A stretch of DNA of 64,000 nt, taken from contig JAGVKB010000129.1 of assembly GCA_020050835.1 (NCBI GenBank), positions 46,882-110,881 on the forward strand, written 5' to 3'. Positions within the stretch are counted from its first letter, which is position 1, and each line of letters begins with the position of its first letter. Made by a program: the position numbers and the translations under genes. Positions 25,647 to 34,704 of the stretch are shown here, piece by piece. Under the pieces are notes generated by a model. That model was not told the DNA's origin, did no database searches, and saw only the letters and a list, made by a program, of their open reading frames with translations. The DNA is from Candidatus Obscuribacterales bacterium. Its GTDB lineage: Bacteria; Cyanobacteriota; Vampirovibrionia; Obscuribacterales; Obscuribacteraceae.

Positions 25647-27248
25647 TTATCTAAACCAGCCGCAAAACGGAGTTACTTGCGAGGAATAGCCGACTTTGCC
25701 TGTTAGAACCGTTTTTTGGCCAGGTTTGGATGAAGCGGTAATCCGGCCGTTCGGGTCGACTATCGCCGACGGACCGGAGTTTGCCGCAAAAACAAAATAG
25801 CGTCCACTCTCAACGGCACGTAAAACTGAGAAAGCTAACATCTGCTTACCGATCTGTGAATCATGAAACCAAGCAAGATCAGAGATGTTTACGAGAAGAC
25901 CACCGCCACTGCGCGCGCTGGAAGCGACCAGTTCCGGAGATAGTGTCTCAAAGCAGATCAGCGGTGCGAGCCTGCCGGATGTCAACGGCAAAACCGCTGG
26001 TTCTTTGCCGGCCGAAAACCCGCCGCCGGAGGGTGTGTTGGTCAACTTCCTCAACCAGTCCGGCAGGTATTGGACGAGATAAGGTGTGTACTCGCCGAAT
26101 GGCACGAGCAAGCGTTTGTGATAACAGGCGGTCAGAAACTGCCCCTGGCTGTTGATCCCGTAGGCAGAATTGTACGGATGTTCAGGCGAGTCGCGGTCCA
26201 TGGCGCCGACGACCAAGTCCAGCTGCCTGTGCTTCGCGGCTAAAGTCAAAACCTCGACGGTTTCAGGTTGTTCACGCAGATACGCCGGAATGGCGCTCTC
26301 CGTCAGGACGCAGATTCCCTTCGGGCAAGCATCCATCATTTTTAGATAGCGGCTCAGAATTTCGGTGAGGGTGAAGCGGTGCTCCGTCTTTTGCATGTCA
26401 ATATTGATATTTCCTTGCACAATCGACAGGCTGGTGGTTGGATGAGGATGATTGGCGGTGAGGCTGGAAAGACCACAGCCATAGGTGACTGCAATCAGAA
26501 GAGCGATTGACAGCACTTGTCTAACCGCAACTCCTGTGGTCTCGGCCGCCAGCGATTTCCAGGTCGCTTTGCGAGATAAGGTGGCAAGCAAACCAGCGAT
26601 GGCGACGTTTGTCGCCACAATCAGAAAACTGATTCCGATCCCGCCCACCCAGCTGGCGGCTTGTAAAAGAGGCAAACACTTGTATTGCGAATATTCAATC
26701 ATCGACCACGGCACACCAAGGGCATCCGGGGCGTTGCCGACCTTGTTCTCAATCAAAACCCAAATCAATGGAATCAAAAACAAGGATGGCAGATGCCAGC
26801 GCTCTTCCAGTTTGCGAGGCAAGAATCCACCGGTCAGTGGAATCAGCCGGAACAAACCGGCAAACAGACCGATAATCAAACCCTGATGGATGGATACGAT
26901 CAGCCAGGCGGCTCCGGACAACAGCAGCCCTTGCCAGTCATTGAACCCGAGCCAATTGAGTGGAGCGAGGCTGAGATACCAATTGAGGTAGACCAGATTG
27001 TAAGCAGTGCCGAAGGCTACACCCTTAAAGCAGGCGTCCGCCATATTCTTGCTGCCGGCGATTAACAAAAGAAGTGGGACGAGACCGACCCAGGCAAGCA
27101 ACCACTGGTCCAATCCGGGCGCAGAAAGCCCCAAAATTGCTCCGCCTGCGATGGCAGCGCTAAATTCCACCCAAGTCGATCTCTCGGGGAGCTCGACGTT
27201 GCGTTTGTTCTTGGTCTTCTTTCGACGTTTCTTGGCAGTTGCTGGCAT
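25647..27248 (-). CDS. lnt: apolipoprotein N-acyltransferase
   Basis: Membrane enzyme that adds the third acyl chain to lipoproteins. Several N-terminal membrane helices precede a nitrilase-like domain. The catalytic triad appears as E317 (LTESAIPAY), K378 (YHKRLLVPFGEY) and C432 (PLICFET). Length 533. The protein ends TPFCGWFR, at the point where the family normally continues into a last membrane helix of about 25 residues; no such helix is encoded in the downstream frames. It lies 56 bases downstream of recA on the same strand. An N-terminal Lys/Arg cluster is likely cytoplasmic. Confidence 0.9.
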   Translation of the reverse strand: MPATAKKRRKKTKNKRNVELPERSTWVEFSAAIAGGAILGLSAPGLDQWLLAWVGLVPLLLLIAGSKNMADACFKGVAFGTAYNLVYLNWYLSLAPLNWLGFNDWQGLLLSGAAWLIVSIHQGLIIGLFAGLFRLIPLTGGFLPRKLEERWHLPSLFLIPLIWVLIENKVGNAPDALGVPWSMIEYSQYKCLPLLQAASWVGGIGISFLIVATNVAIAGLLATLSRKATWKSLAAETTGVAVRQVLSIALLIAVTYGCGLSSLTANHPHPTTSLSIVQGNINIDMQKTEHRFTLTEILSRYLKMMDACPKGICVLTESAIPAYLREQPETVEVLTLAAKHRQLDLVVGAMDRDSPEHPYNSAYGINSQGQFLTACYHKRLLVPFGEYTPYLVQYLPDWLRKLTNTPSGGGFSAGKEPAVLPLTSGRLAPLICFETLSPELVASSARSGGGLLVNISDLAWFHDSQIGKQMLAFSVLRAVESGRYFVFAANSGPSAIVDPNGRITASSKPGQKTVLTGKVGYSSQVTPFCGWFR

Positions 27249-27263
27249 GATCTAATTCGCATG

Positions 27264-27295
27264 AGGCGGTGCCGGAAGCTTTGCCGACACCGCCT
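27264..27295 (-). terminator. strong hairpin between recA and lnt
   Basis: Arms at 27264-27275 and 27284-27295 form a 12-bp stem on the minus-strand RNA, with one U-G wobble, and an 8-base loop. It begins 9 bases after the recA stop codon. No U run follows, so it may be an mRNA-stabilising end, an attenuator or a rho-assisted terminator that lowers lnt expression from the recA promoter. Confidence 0.45.
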
Positions 27296-27304
27296 TACAG
27301 GCTG

Positions 27305-28432
27305 TTATGCAGTTGGCTTGGGGTCTTTCTTTGCCAGCTCGGCCTTTACTTTGACCTCGATCTCTGAAAGTACCTTCGGATTTGCTTCCAGCCAGTTGCG
27401 AGCAGCTTCTCGTCCCTGCCCAATCCGCTCGTCCTTATAGCTGAACCAGGCGCCCGACTTCTTTACAACGTCCAACTCGGCAGCCATGTCGAGCACGCAG
27501 CCGGCAGAATTGATACCGCGGCCATAAACGATGTCGAATTCGGCGATGCGAAACGGCGGGGCAACCTTGTTCTTAACTACCTTAACCTTGACCCGGTTGC
27601 CGTACTCGATACCATCCTTCTTCAAGGTCTCGATCTTTCGGATGTCGAGGCGGATTGAAGCGTAGAATTTGAGAGCTTGACCGCCGGTTGTCGTCTCCGG
27701 ATTGCCGTACATCACACCAATCTTCTGGCGAAGCTGGTTGATGAAGATGATGATCGTTCTCGTCTTGCTCACTACCGCCGTCAACTTTCGCAACGCTTGA
27801 CTCATCAGCCTGGCTTGCAGACCAGGTAGCGAATCGCCCATTTCGCCTTCTATTTCAGCTTTGGGAACCAGGGCGGCAACCGAATCCACAATTACCAGAT
27901 CGACGGCACCAGAGCGCACCAATTGCTCAGTAATCTCCAGCGCTTGCTCACCGGTGTCAGGTTGTGAGATCAAAAGCTCATCGACGTTTACTCCCAGTGC
28001 GCGTGCGTAATCCGGGTCCATCGCATGCTCGGCATCGACAATCGCTGCTATTCCGCCGCGACGTTGGACTTCGGCAGCGACGTGCTGGGCCAGGGTGGTC
28101 TTTCCGGATGATTCCGGTCCGTATATCTCAATCACTCGTCCGCGCGGAAGTCCACCTACTCCCAAAGCAACATCAAGCGAGAGAGCTCCGGTTGAAACGG
28201 TTTCTATCTGTTGATGGCGCTGGTCGCCCAGGCGCATGATGGAGCCTTCGCCGTAAGCTTTCTTGATGGTATCCATCGCCAAGCCGAGAGCCTTTTGGCG
28301 TTCGGGAGAGGCGGATTTGCCCTTCTCTTCGGCCGCTGCTTTGTGCTCCCCGTTCTTATCGGCTGTCTTGTCGCTGTTCTTGTCGGTCATGGCTTTTTCG
28401 GATGTGTTTTTTTCTTTAGTTACTACTGCCAT
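27305..28432 (-). CDS. recA: recombinase RecA
   Basis: Strand-exchange ATPase and SOS co-protease. Walker A GPESSGKT is at about residues 105-112, and the signature [13 protein letters not shown] and L2 loop [10 protein letters not shown] are present. AGGAG is correctly spaced for the ATG at 28432 (375 residues); two earlier start codons in frame are too close to or upstream of that site. The N-terminus carries about 40 extra Lys/Glu-rich residues before the conserved core. Divergent from the CRP/FNR gene; a minus-strand TATAAT lies at 28548-28553. No obvious LexA box was identified by eye. Confidence 0.97.
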   Translation of the reverse strand: MAVVTKEKNTSEKAMTDKNSDKTADKNGEHKAAAEEKGKSASPERQKALGLAMDTIKKAYGEGSIMRLGDQRHQQIETVSTGALSLDVALGVGGLPRGRVIEIYGPESSGKTTLAQHVAAEVQRRGGIAAIVDAEHAMDPDYARALGVNVDELLISQPDTGEQALEITEQLVRSGAVDLVIVDSVAALVPKAEIEGEMGDSLPGLQARLMSQALRKLTAVVSKTRTIIIFINQLRQKIGVMYGNPETTTGGQALKFYASIRLDIRKIETLKKDGIEYGNRVKVKVVKNKVAPPFRIAEFDIVYGRGINSAGCVLDMAAELDVVKKSGAWFSYKDERIGQGREAARNWLEANPKVLSEIEVKVKAELAKKDPKPTA

Positions 28433-28547
28433 TTTCATTCTCCTGCAAATAGGCAAAGTACGAAACAACCCTGAGATACCGGCCCGACCGGAGATCTCTC
28501 GGAGTCAACTGGATATACGCATCCCGCCTGAACTGAGACACCGCTCG

Positions 28548-28553
28548 ATTATA
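28548..28553 (-). promoter_or_regulatory. -10 element upstream of recA
   Basis: Minus-strand TATAAT in GATATAATCGAG, about 116 bases before the recA start, implying a long leader. It lies in the 362-base divergent region between recA and the CRP/FNR gene. Confidence 0.35.
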
Positions 28554-28794
28554 TCTGCTTGCTGGAAAGCGGGTAATTAAAAGTGCTTTTCCGGTTCTGA
28601 GCGATCCGTATATATCTAGCCGGTTTTAAAGGTTCCGATCAGGGTATAAACAAGTTGCTACCCAACAATTTTTTTGCGGTTGAAGGGAAGCTTTAATGAT
28701 ATAGACGATGTGCCGCACCGCAGAGTTCAAATGTTGGCAACCGGGTGCTGGTTCTTTCGTCTACGGGTCAAAACTATGATTGGGGGCGTCGAAG

Positions 28795-29499
28795 ATGAGA
28801 GCAGCCCAGAAGCTCTTTAGTTTGAAGCAGAGCGACATTTTTGAATCGTTTAATCCGATGGAGATGGGGCGGCTGCTGGGAGTAGTCGAGGAGCTCGAGC
28901 TACCGAAGCATCACATTATTTTTGCGCCAGGCATCCCGTCGGAAGCGATCTATTTTATAGAAAGGGGCAGGGTGCGACTGACCAGGCTGTCTCCGGAAGG
29001 CAAGACAGTCATTCTGGCGCTGCTTGGACCAGGCGATTTGATCGGCGAAGCAGCCTGGGAATCTGGCGAACATGACAGCTATGCTGAAACTGTTGAAGAT
29101 ACTCGGCTTTATCAGATTGGCCGGGAGCCGTTCAAAAACTTTGTTAGAGAAAACCCTGACTTCGGGCTGAGGTTGATTCAGATTATTGGTGTACGACTGA
29201 AAGAGGCTCAGGCTAGAATTGAAGATCTGGTCTTTCGTCCGGTGCCAAGCCGAGTGGCGCGCTTGCTTTTGAACCTTGCCGAGAGTCACGGCAAGGTTAC
29301 TCCTAACGGAATTCGCGTTGAGTTTCGACTGACGCACCAGGAGATTGCCAATCTGGTTGGTTCTTCGCGAGTAACAGTGACGCAAATACTCAATCGCTTT
29401 CGGCAGTCGCATTGGATCGAAATAGAATCCAAGCGGGTGACCATCTTCAATTTAAATGCACTGGAAGACCTCGTACGGCAGCCTTGGGGCGCATCCTGA
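28795..29499 (+). CDS. CRP/FNR-family transcription regulator
   Basis: Transcription factor of 234 residues: N-terminal cNMP-type effector domain (PGDLIGEAAWESGEHDSYAE), a dimerisation helix and a C-terminal winged HTH (LTHQEIANLVGSSRVTVTQI, about residues 175-200). No FNR-type cysteine cluster is visible, so it is not an iron-sulfur sensor. The effector is unknown. The ATG at 28795 follows GGGGGCG; a TTG at 28780 would add five residues. Divergent from recA. Confidence 0.88.
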   Translation: MRAAQKLFSLKQSDIFESFNPMEMGRLLGVVEELELPKHHIIFAPGIPSEAIYFIERGRVRLTRLSPEGKTVILALLGPGDLIGEAAWESGEHDSYAETVEDTRLYQIGREPFKNFVRENPDFGLRLIQIIGVRLKEAQARIEDLVFRPVPSRVARLLLNLAESHGKVTPNGIRVEFRLTHQEIANLVGSSRVTVTQILNRFRQSHWIEIESKRVTIFNLNALEDLVRQPWGAS

Positions 29500-29647
29500 T
29501 TTGAGCAGGGCGTGGCGCTGCTTCGTCGCTGATTCCTTCGCGGTAGCGTTGGTTTCGTTATGCTTCAGCCTGCAGCCAAAGGTGGTCTGGCAAAGGCCGT
29601 CCGGCGGTGTATAGTCCGCAACGGATGTCGGACGGACTAGTGCTTGC

Positions 29648-29653
29648 TATAAT
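29648..29653 (+). promoter_or_regulatory. extended -10 promoter of tRNA-Arg
   Basis: TTGCTATAAT gives an extended -10 (TGC before TATAAT) ending 12 bases before the tRNA-Arg 5' end. No consensus -35 is apparent. Confidence 0.6.
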
Positions 29654-29665
29654 AGGCAGTCCTCT

Positions 29666-29739
<74 letters not shown>

Positions 29740-30013
29740 AATCTTCTTTCTACGATTCGACCTGCCACCACATTTGGTGAAGTCGGTGCAAGTTTTTGCA
29801 CTGTGTTTGGATGACCGTAACAATCAATTCCTTGACTCGGTAATTGGCTGGATACGCACTATCGGCGAGATTTTTTCTGGGGGAAACCCTGGAGTTGTTT
29901 CGGGCAATTTAGTGCTCAAAGTTCTGCCCCGGAACTTTAGAGTGTAACTAGCGTCAAGATTGGTTGTGAAGAGCGGAAGGCGAATCACAAATGAGTTAAT
30001 TAGGAGCAGCGTC

Positions 30014-30202
30014 ATGCGTACCCCATCAATATCACCCTCGACAAACGTCAAAGCCCTAGCGGTGTTCTATGCGCTTGCCGAGCTCCCCAGAGACTTCAAG
30101 CGCGTGCTACGGGTACAATTCAAAGAATTCATTCATCACCTTGATGATGTTGGAGCGGAAGCAGAAACCAGAGTATCCCGGAAGCAGTTGCTAGCGTCCT
30201 AG
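30014..30202 (+). CDS. small hypothetical protein, 62 residues
   Basis: AGGAG at 30002-30006 is seven bases before the ATG at 30014, which is the main support. The product is soluble and mainly helical (VKALAVFYALAELPRDFKRV, FKEFIHHLDDVGAE). I recognise no family. It lies between tRNA-Arg and the sigma factor gene on the same strand. Confidence 0.5.
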   Translation: MRTPSISPSTNVKALAVFYALAELPRDFKRVLRVQFKEFIHHLDDVGAEAETRVSRKQLLAS

Positions 30203-30538
30203 CGCTCTCACGAATACTGGTCGTACCGGTACAACTTTTTGCGGTAGCCGGCTTGAAGTCGAGCGATTGTGAAGCAATTGAATTGTTGTGGATCTATTAA
30301 TCATCTGTTTGATGAATAGAACTGATAGCAAACCGGGCATATAGAAAGTGGGTGACTGGCGGTCCTTTACTTTCGTGCCCAGCGTGGTGCGACTGGATTG
30401 TGGCTGTCCTCAAAGGTTAACCAGACTCCCTCCTGCAATGACCAGGCGCAAGTCCGTCGGCAGGAAATTCCCAACTGTTGGTTGATTGGCATGAGCCATT
30501 CCGGCCAACAATATTCCGTGTGGAGTAAGGAAGACTAC
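30203..30538. other. leader region of the sigma factor gene
   Basis: About 335 bases with no other supported gene. The sigma-factor reading frame stays open back to 30398, so an N-terminal extension is possible, but the best ribosome binding site points to 30539. Confidence 0.4.
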
Positions 30539-31540
30539 ATGAAGAAGAGCGTGAGGGGTGAAATTACAGTTAGAGGTCGGCGGCCGGCTGTGGAGTCGGT
30601 TCCGGATTCGGATTGGGATGGATACATTGATCTCGAGCCTTCTGCCGCACAACAAGCTTCCGACTGGAGCGATGCTGAAGAGCAAGAAGTAAACGAGGCG
30701 CCAGAGCGAGTATTTGAAGAGGATTCGGTCAAGACTTATCTGCGTGAGATCGCTCGCCACAGACTGCTGGACGGAAGGGAAGAGATTGAACTGGCGAGAG
30801 CTGTCAAAACCGGAGACAAGGCAGCTCGCCGCCGGTTGATTCAAGCAAATCTGCGTCTGGTCGTAAGCATTGCCAAGCGATACGTAAATCATGGACTTAG
30901 TTTCCAGGACCTGATCCAGGAAGGCAGTCTCGGCTTGATTCGGGCGGTAGAAAAGTACGATCCCGAGAGAGGAAATCGCTTCTCGACTTATGCCACCTGG
31001 TGGATTCGCCAGGCGGTCACGCGCGCTCTGGCCAATAAGTCACGCACGATTCGGGTGCCGGTCCATATGAATGAAGTGATCAATCGCTTGCGAAAGGCAG
31101 TGCGGGAGCTTTCTCAGAAACTCGATCGCCGTCCGACAATTGATGAACTGGCAAAAGCTTCGGGGTTGGATTACGACAAAGTGCTACTGGCATTTGGTGC
31201 CGGGCGCAGTCCGTTGTCGCTGGATCAAGCATTTTGCGAGGATTCGGATAATGCTCTCGGTGACATTCTCGAGGATCAAGTCGGGAGGCTTCCGGATGAG
31301 GAAGCGGCCGCGCAGTTATTGTCTGGAAACATCAAGGACTTGTTGTCGGCCCTTTCCGTGCGAGAACGAGACGTGATCATGCTTAGGTTTGGGCTCGAAA
31401 GCGACCGGTCGCATTCACTGGAAGAGCTTGCGCGCGTGCTTGGATTGACTCGTGAGCGTGTCAGGCAGATTGAGCTGAAGGCGATGCAGAAGCTGCGCAG
31501 TAACTCGCGCGTAGCAGATCTCAGGGAGTTTCTCCGCTAG
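30539..31540 (+). CDS. RNA polymerase sigma factor, RpoD/SigA family (group 2-like)
   Basis: Sigma-70 factor of 333 residues. Region 1.2 starts near [17 protein letters not shown]. Region 2 includes [36 protein letters not shown] and [16 protein letters not shown]. Region 3 and region 4.2 ([20 protein letters not shown]) are complete. The absence of a long region 1.1 and the length fit cyanobacterial group 2 sigma factors. TAAGGA precedes the ATG at 30539; an ATG at 30491 is a possible alternative. Promoter specificity should be close to that of the housekeeping factor. Confidence 0.9.
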   Translation: MKKSVRGEITVRGRRPAVESVPDSDWDGYIDLEPSAAQQASDWSDAEEQEVNEAPERVFEEDSVKTYLREIARHRLLDGREEIELARAVKTGDKAARRRLIQANLRLVVSIAKRYVNHGLSFQDLIQEGSLGLIRAVEKYDPERGNRFSTYATWWIRQAVTRALANKSRTIRVPVHMNEVINRLRKAVRELSQKLDRRPTIDELAKASGLDYDKVLLAFGAGRSPLSLDQAFCEDSDNALGDILEDQVGRLPDEEAAAQLLSGNIKDLLSALSVRERDVIMLRFGLESDRSHSLEELARVLGLTRERVRQIELKAMQKLRSNSRVADLREFLR

Positions 31541-31553
31541 GTAGAGCAAGCGC

Positions 31554-31559
31554 TATAAT
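31554..31559 (+). promoter_or_regulatory. -10 element upstream of the addB gene
   Basis: GCGCTATAATTG has a perfect TATAAT 35 bases before the GTG start of addB, sharing the GCTATAAT core with the tRNA-Ser, rpmB and tRNA-Arg promoters. Confidence 0.45.
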
Positions 31560-31593
31560 TGAACGTCCAATGAGTTTGCGTTCGATTTAAGAA

Positions 31594-34500
31594 GTGCCTG
31601 CCAGCTCAAGCTCCCAGCCGATTGAGGTGATAGTCGGACCGTACAGGTCCGGCAAAACCGAGCGGCTCTTGCGCGCCTTGCTGGCACACAATCGAGCCCG
31701 ACCGCTCGACGATGTCGTGGTTATAGTTCCGTCGGCCCGCTACAAGAGCCTGCTAGAGGAGCGATTGCTGAAGCTCGTCGAAGCACAGCTAGATGAGGAA
31801 AGCGCCGGTGAATATGCCGGCATTTTCGGCGTGAAAATCATGCCGTTCTATCGAGTTTGTCAACTCGTTTTGCATGAGAGTGCAATTGAGTATTCTATAT
31901 TGCCGGACAATTTGCGGGCTGTGCTGCTGTCGCGGGTGCTTGTTTCGATGAAGGCGCGTGGAGAGCTATCGGTGCTCTCGGCGATCTCTGGATTCAAAGG
32001 CACCGCTTCAAGCGTGCTGAACCTAATCGATGAATTTCAGCGAGCAGCGCTCACTCCGGAGGCGGTGTTGCTGAAACTAGGGGAAACAGCTGCGGAAGAG
32101 TCGAAGATAATCGAGCTTGCTCGTATCTATGAGGCATACTGGCGGGAACTGAAGCGCGTTGGGTATGTGGACCAGCACATGCTTGCCTTTAGCGCGCGGA
32201 AAGCGCTATTCGACAGCAATTGCCAGCTCAGCCTTGACTGGGTTATAGCCGATGGCTTCGACCGATTCAATCGGTTGCAGCTGCAGGTCTTGTCCGGGTT
32301 GTCTCGTCATGCCGGGCGAACGACTATTACATTTGATTTTGTCGATCAGTCGCGATCTTATTATGAGGGCTACCGGCAAGATTACACCTGGAAAGATGTG
32401 AGCTATCAGCAGTTGCTAACTCAATTAGAGCCGGCGCTGATGCATGTAGATCCGCCCGAACGGACGAAGAAGACGGCGGTGGTATCGACGCTAGACCGAT
32501 ACTTCGAGATGGATGAGATCGCGCGTCGATGCAAGAGGCTGATCGCGGAAGATCGTGCTCGCACAGGCGATTTGTTGGTTGTCGCTCGTGATTTGAAAAG
32601 CTACCGGGCCATTATTGAAACCGCATTCGATGATGCTGGTCTGCCCTATTTCATCGACGACAGCGTCAGTATTGCCGAGCTTCCTGTCGTGCAATTCTGC
32701 AAGGCGCTTTTCAATCTTGCTGCTGGTGAATTCAGCCGGGCGGAAGTTTTGTCATGCTTGAGGAGCAAGTATTGCAATCTGGCAGCTTTGAATTTATCGG
32801 CAAGCGATGTTGATTTGATCGATCAGCTCTCGCTGAAAAACTCAATTGTAGGCGGCGCGGAGCGCTGGTGCGCGATGTCCGTACCGGCTGAACGGCAAGC
32901 AGTGAAAGAAGGCTTGAAGCGGCTGGTCGATTTCGTGTCGCCTGCTCATGAGATGAAAACGTACACTGAATTTAGTGTCTGGACCGAAGATCTGCTTGAC
33001 AGCCTGCTTGCTCTTCCGGCGACCGATGAAGGCGTCACAACGGCTGGGGACTCAGATGCATCGCAGGGCTTTGCCGGCATCCGGCAGGCGATCCGCGGTG
33101 CCGTAGAAGAAGAGAAGGTCTTAGGTCCACAACTGGCTTCCTATGAAATTTTCTTGCAAAGGCTGATGTCCGCTATCGATGAAAGCAACTTTCGTCGCCG
33201 GCCCAGACATAAATGGCCAATCACTATATGTGGTGCCGACTTCGCGCCCAATCGCTGTTTCGATCATGTCTTTATCGCCGGCCTGCTTGAAGGAGAATTC
33301 CCCAGGCGCTCTGGTAGCTCCGGCTTCGCCAGCCCGGACGAGCTGGCAAAATGGGCGGGCTTCGGCGTAGAGATGCATAATCCAAGGCATCATCCGGGAT
33401 TTGAGCTGGCTCTCTACAGGACTCTGGAAGATCGGGCTCGCAAGGAGGCGCACTTGTCGTTTCCTCGCTACGAGATGAGTGGAGGCGATGAGTTGGTTCC
33501 GTCGTTTTTTGTGACTGGCGGAGAGAGCAAGGTCGAAAAATCGATCCCGTTTCTGCCGCCATTCTCTTCGTCGGTTAATCCGGTCTCTGTCCGGGATGCG
33601 CTGGCTTGTTGGCTCTGGGCTGCGCCGGATTTCGATGCTAGCTGGCAGTGGGGCGGGCACGACCGAGTATCGGCGGTGAGAGAAGAGATTGAGTCACCAC
33701 TGTCGGTGGCGTGCGCGCGGGCGGAGGGGCCCAGGCAGAGCGTTTTCAATGGCTACCTTGCCGAGCTCGTCAATGCCGGCGCGCTTGCTGTCCAGGCTCC
33801 AGCCGTTTGGAGCGCATCCAAGCTGAATAGCTACGGTCAATGTCCATTTAAATTCTGGGTTTCCAATCTGTTGGGCTGGGAGAGGCAGGATGAGCCGCAA
33901 TCAGGATTGGATGCCAGGCTGCTCGGACAGACTTATCATAAGGCGCTGGAGCTGTTCTTCGCGACAGTAGTTGCCAGGCAGTTGAAGGTCCGGGAGGTAG
34001 AGTCGCCGGTGCGAGACGAGCTATTCGAGGATGCATTGCGCGGCGCTATTCGGTGGTTGGAAGCTCAACCTGAATTCTCGCCAGGCCCCTTCTGGACTTT
34101 GGATCAATTGGAGCTTAAGTACCGGCTCCAGCGCTTTCTCAACGAAGAGATTGGGCGGCTGAACACCGATGCCGAGCCTTTGGAGCCGGCCAAGTTCGAG
34201 GTTGGCTTCGGAATCGGAGGAGACAATTCATACCCACCGCTGCCGATCGAGTTCGCTGGTAAGACCGTTTTGATTCGTGGAGTTGTCGACCGAATTGACT
34301 TAGTTGGCGAAGGTTCAGGGCAGAGAGCGAGAGTTGTCGACTACAAGAGCGGTTCTACCAGCATTTCGAGCAAAGACGCGCTCAATGGCAGGAATTTGCA
34401 GATACCAATCTACGCGCTGGCAGTCGAACGTGTGATTCTACCAGGCAGTCGGGTCGTAAAGGGGTCCTACCTCAGCGTCGGCTCAGGGCGCCCGGTCGGA

Positions 34501-34704
34501 CAGTTGGATTTCGAGAAGGATGAAGGGCTGCAACTCTTGAGAGTGGTGGAGGCCAAGGTACAGTCGATCGTAGCCGGCGTTGAAGCCGGTGACTTTACCG
34601 TGCGTCCGAGTGCGGGCAAGGTTTGCAAACAATGCTCGCATGAAAAAGTCTGCCGGATTGGCGAGCTCACAACAGGGGAGATGGAAAGTGACCGGCTTGA
34701 CTGA
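31594..34704 (+). CDS. addB: AddB-type helicase-nuclease subunit
   Basis: Subunit of the AddAB (RexAB) complex that resects double-strand breaks to load RecA. Its Walker A is GPYRSGKT at residues 15-22, at the very N-terminus as in AddB. The C-terminal PD-(D/E)xK nuclease has RGVVDRIDL and VVDYKSG. The iron-sulfur staple is visible: one cysteine in YGQCPFKFWV and three in CKQCSHEKVC. Length 1036. The start is GTG 31594. addA overlaps its end by 17 bases, so the two are translationally coupled. Confidence 0.88.
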   Translation: MPASSSSQPIEVIVGPYRSGKTERLLRALLAHNRARPLDDVVVIVPSARYKSLLEERLLKLVEAQLDEESAGEYAGIFGVKIMPFYRVCQLVLHESAIEYSILPDNLRAVLLSRVLVSMKARGELSVLSAISGFKGTASSVLNLIDEFQRAALTPEAVLLKLGETAAEESKIIELARIYEAYWRELKRVGYVDQHMLAFSARKALFDSNCQLSLDWVIADGFDRFNRLQLQVLSGLSRHAGRTTITFDFVDQSRSYYEGYRQDYTWKDVSYQQLLTQLEPALMHVDPPERTKKTAVVSTLDRYFEMDEIARRCKRLIAEDRARTGDLLVVARDLKSYRAIIETAFDDAGLPYFIDDSVSIAELPVVQFCKALFNLAAGEFSRAEVLSCLRSKYCNLAALNLSASDVDLIDQLSLKNSIVGGAERWCAMSVPAERQAVKEGLKRLVDFVSPAHEMKTYTEFSVWTEDLLDSLLALPATDEGVTTAGDSDASQGFAGIRQAIRGAVEEEKVLGPQLASYEIFLQRLMSAIDESNFRRRPRHKWPITICGADFAPNRCFDHVFIAGLLEGEFPRRSGSSGFASPDELAKWAGFGVEMHNPRHHPGFELALYRTLEDRARKEAHLSFPRYEMSGGDELVPSFFVTGGESKVEKSIPFLPPFSSSVNPVSVRDALACWLWAAPDFDASWQWGGHDRVSAVREEIESPLSVACARAEGPRQSVFNGYLAELVNAGALAVQAPAVWSASKLNSYGQCPFKFWVSNLLGWERQDEPQSGLDARLLGQTYHKALELFFATVVARQLKVREVESPVRDELFEDALRGAIRWLEAQPEFSPGPFWTLDQLELKYRLQRFLNEEIGRLNTDAEPLEPAKFEVGFGIGGDNSYPPLPIEFAGKTVLIRGVVDRIDLVGEGSGQRARVVDYKSGSTSISSKDALNGRNLQIPIYALAVERVILPGSRVVKGSYLSVGSGRPVGQLDFEKDEGLQLLRVVEAKVQSIVAGVEAGDFTVRPSAGKVCKQCSHEKVCRIGELTTGEMESDRLD

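Noticed and set aside
29786..29801. GTGCAA/TTGCAC hairpin after tRNA-Arg as a terminator
   Set aside because: The stem is only six base pairs and AT-containing, and no T run follows; support is too weak to list.
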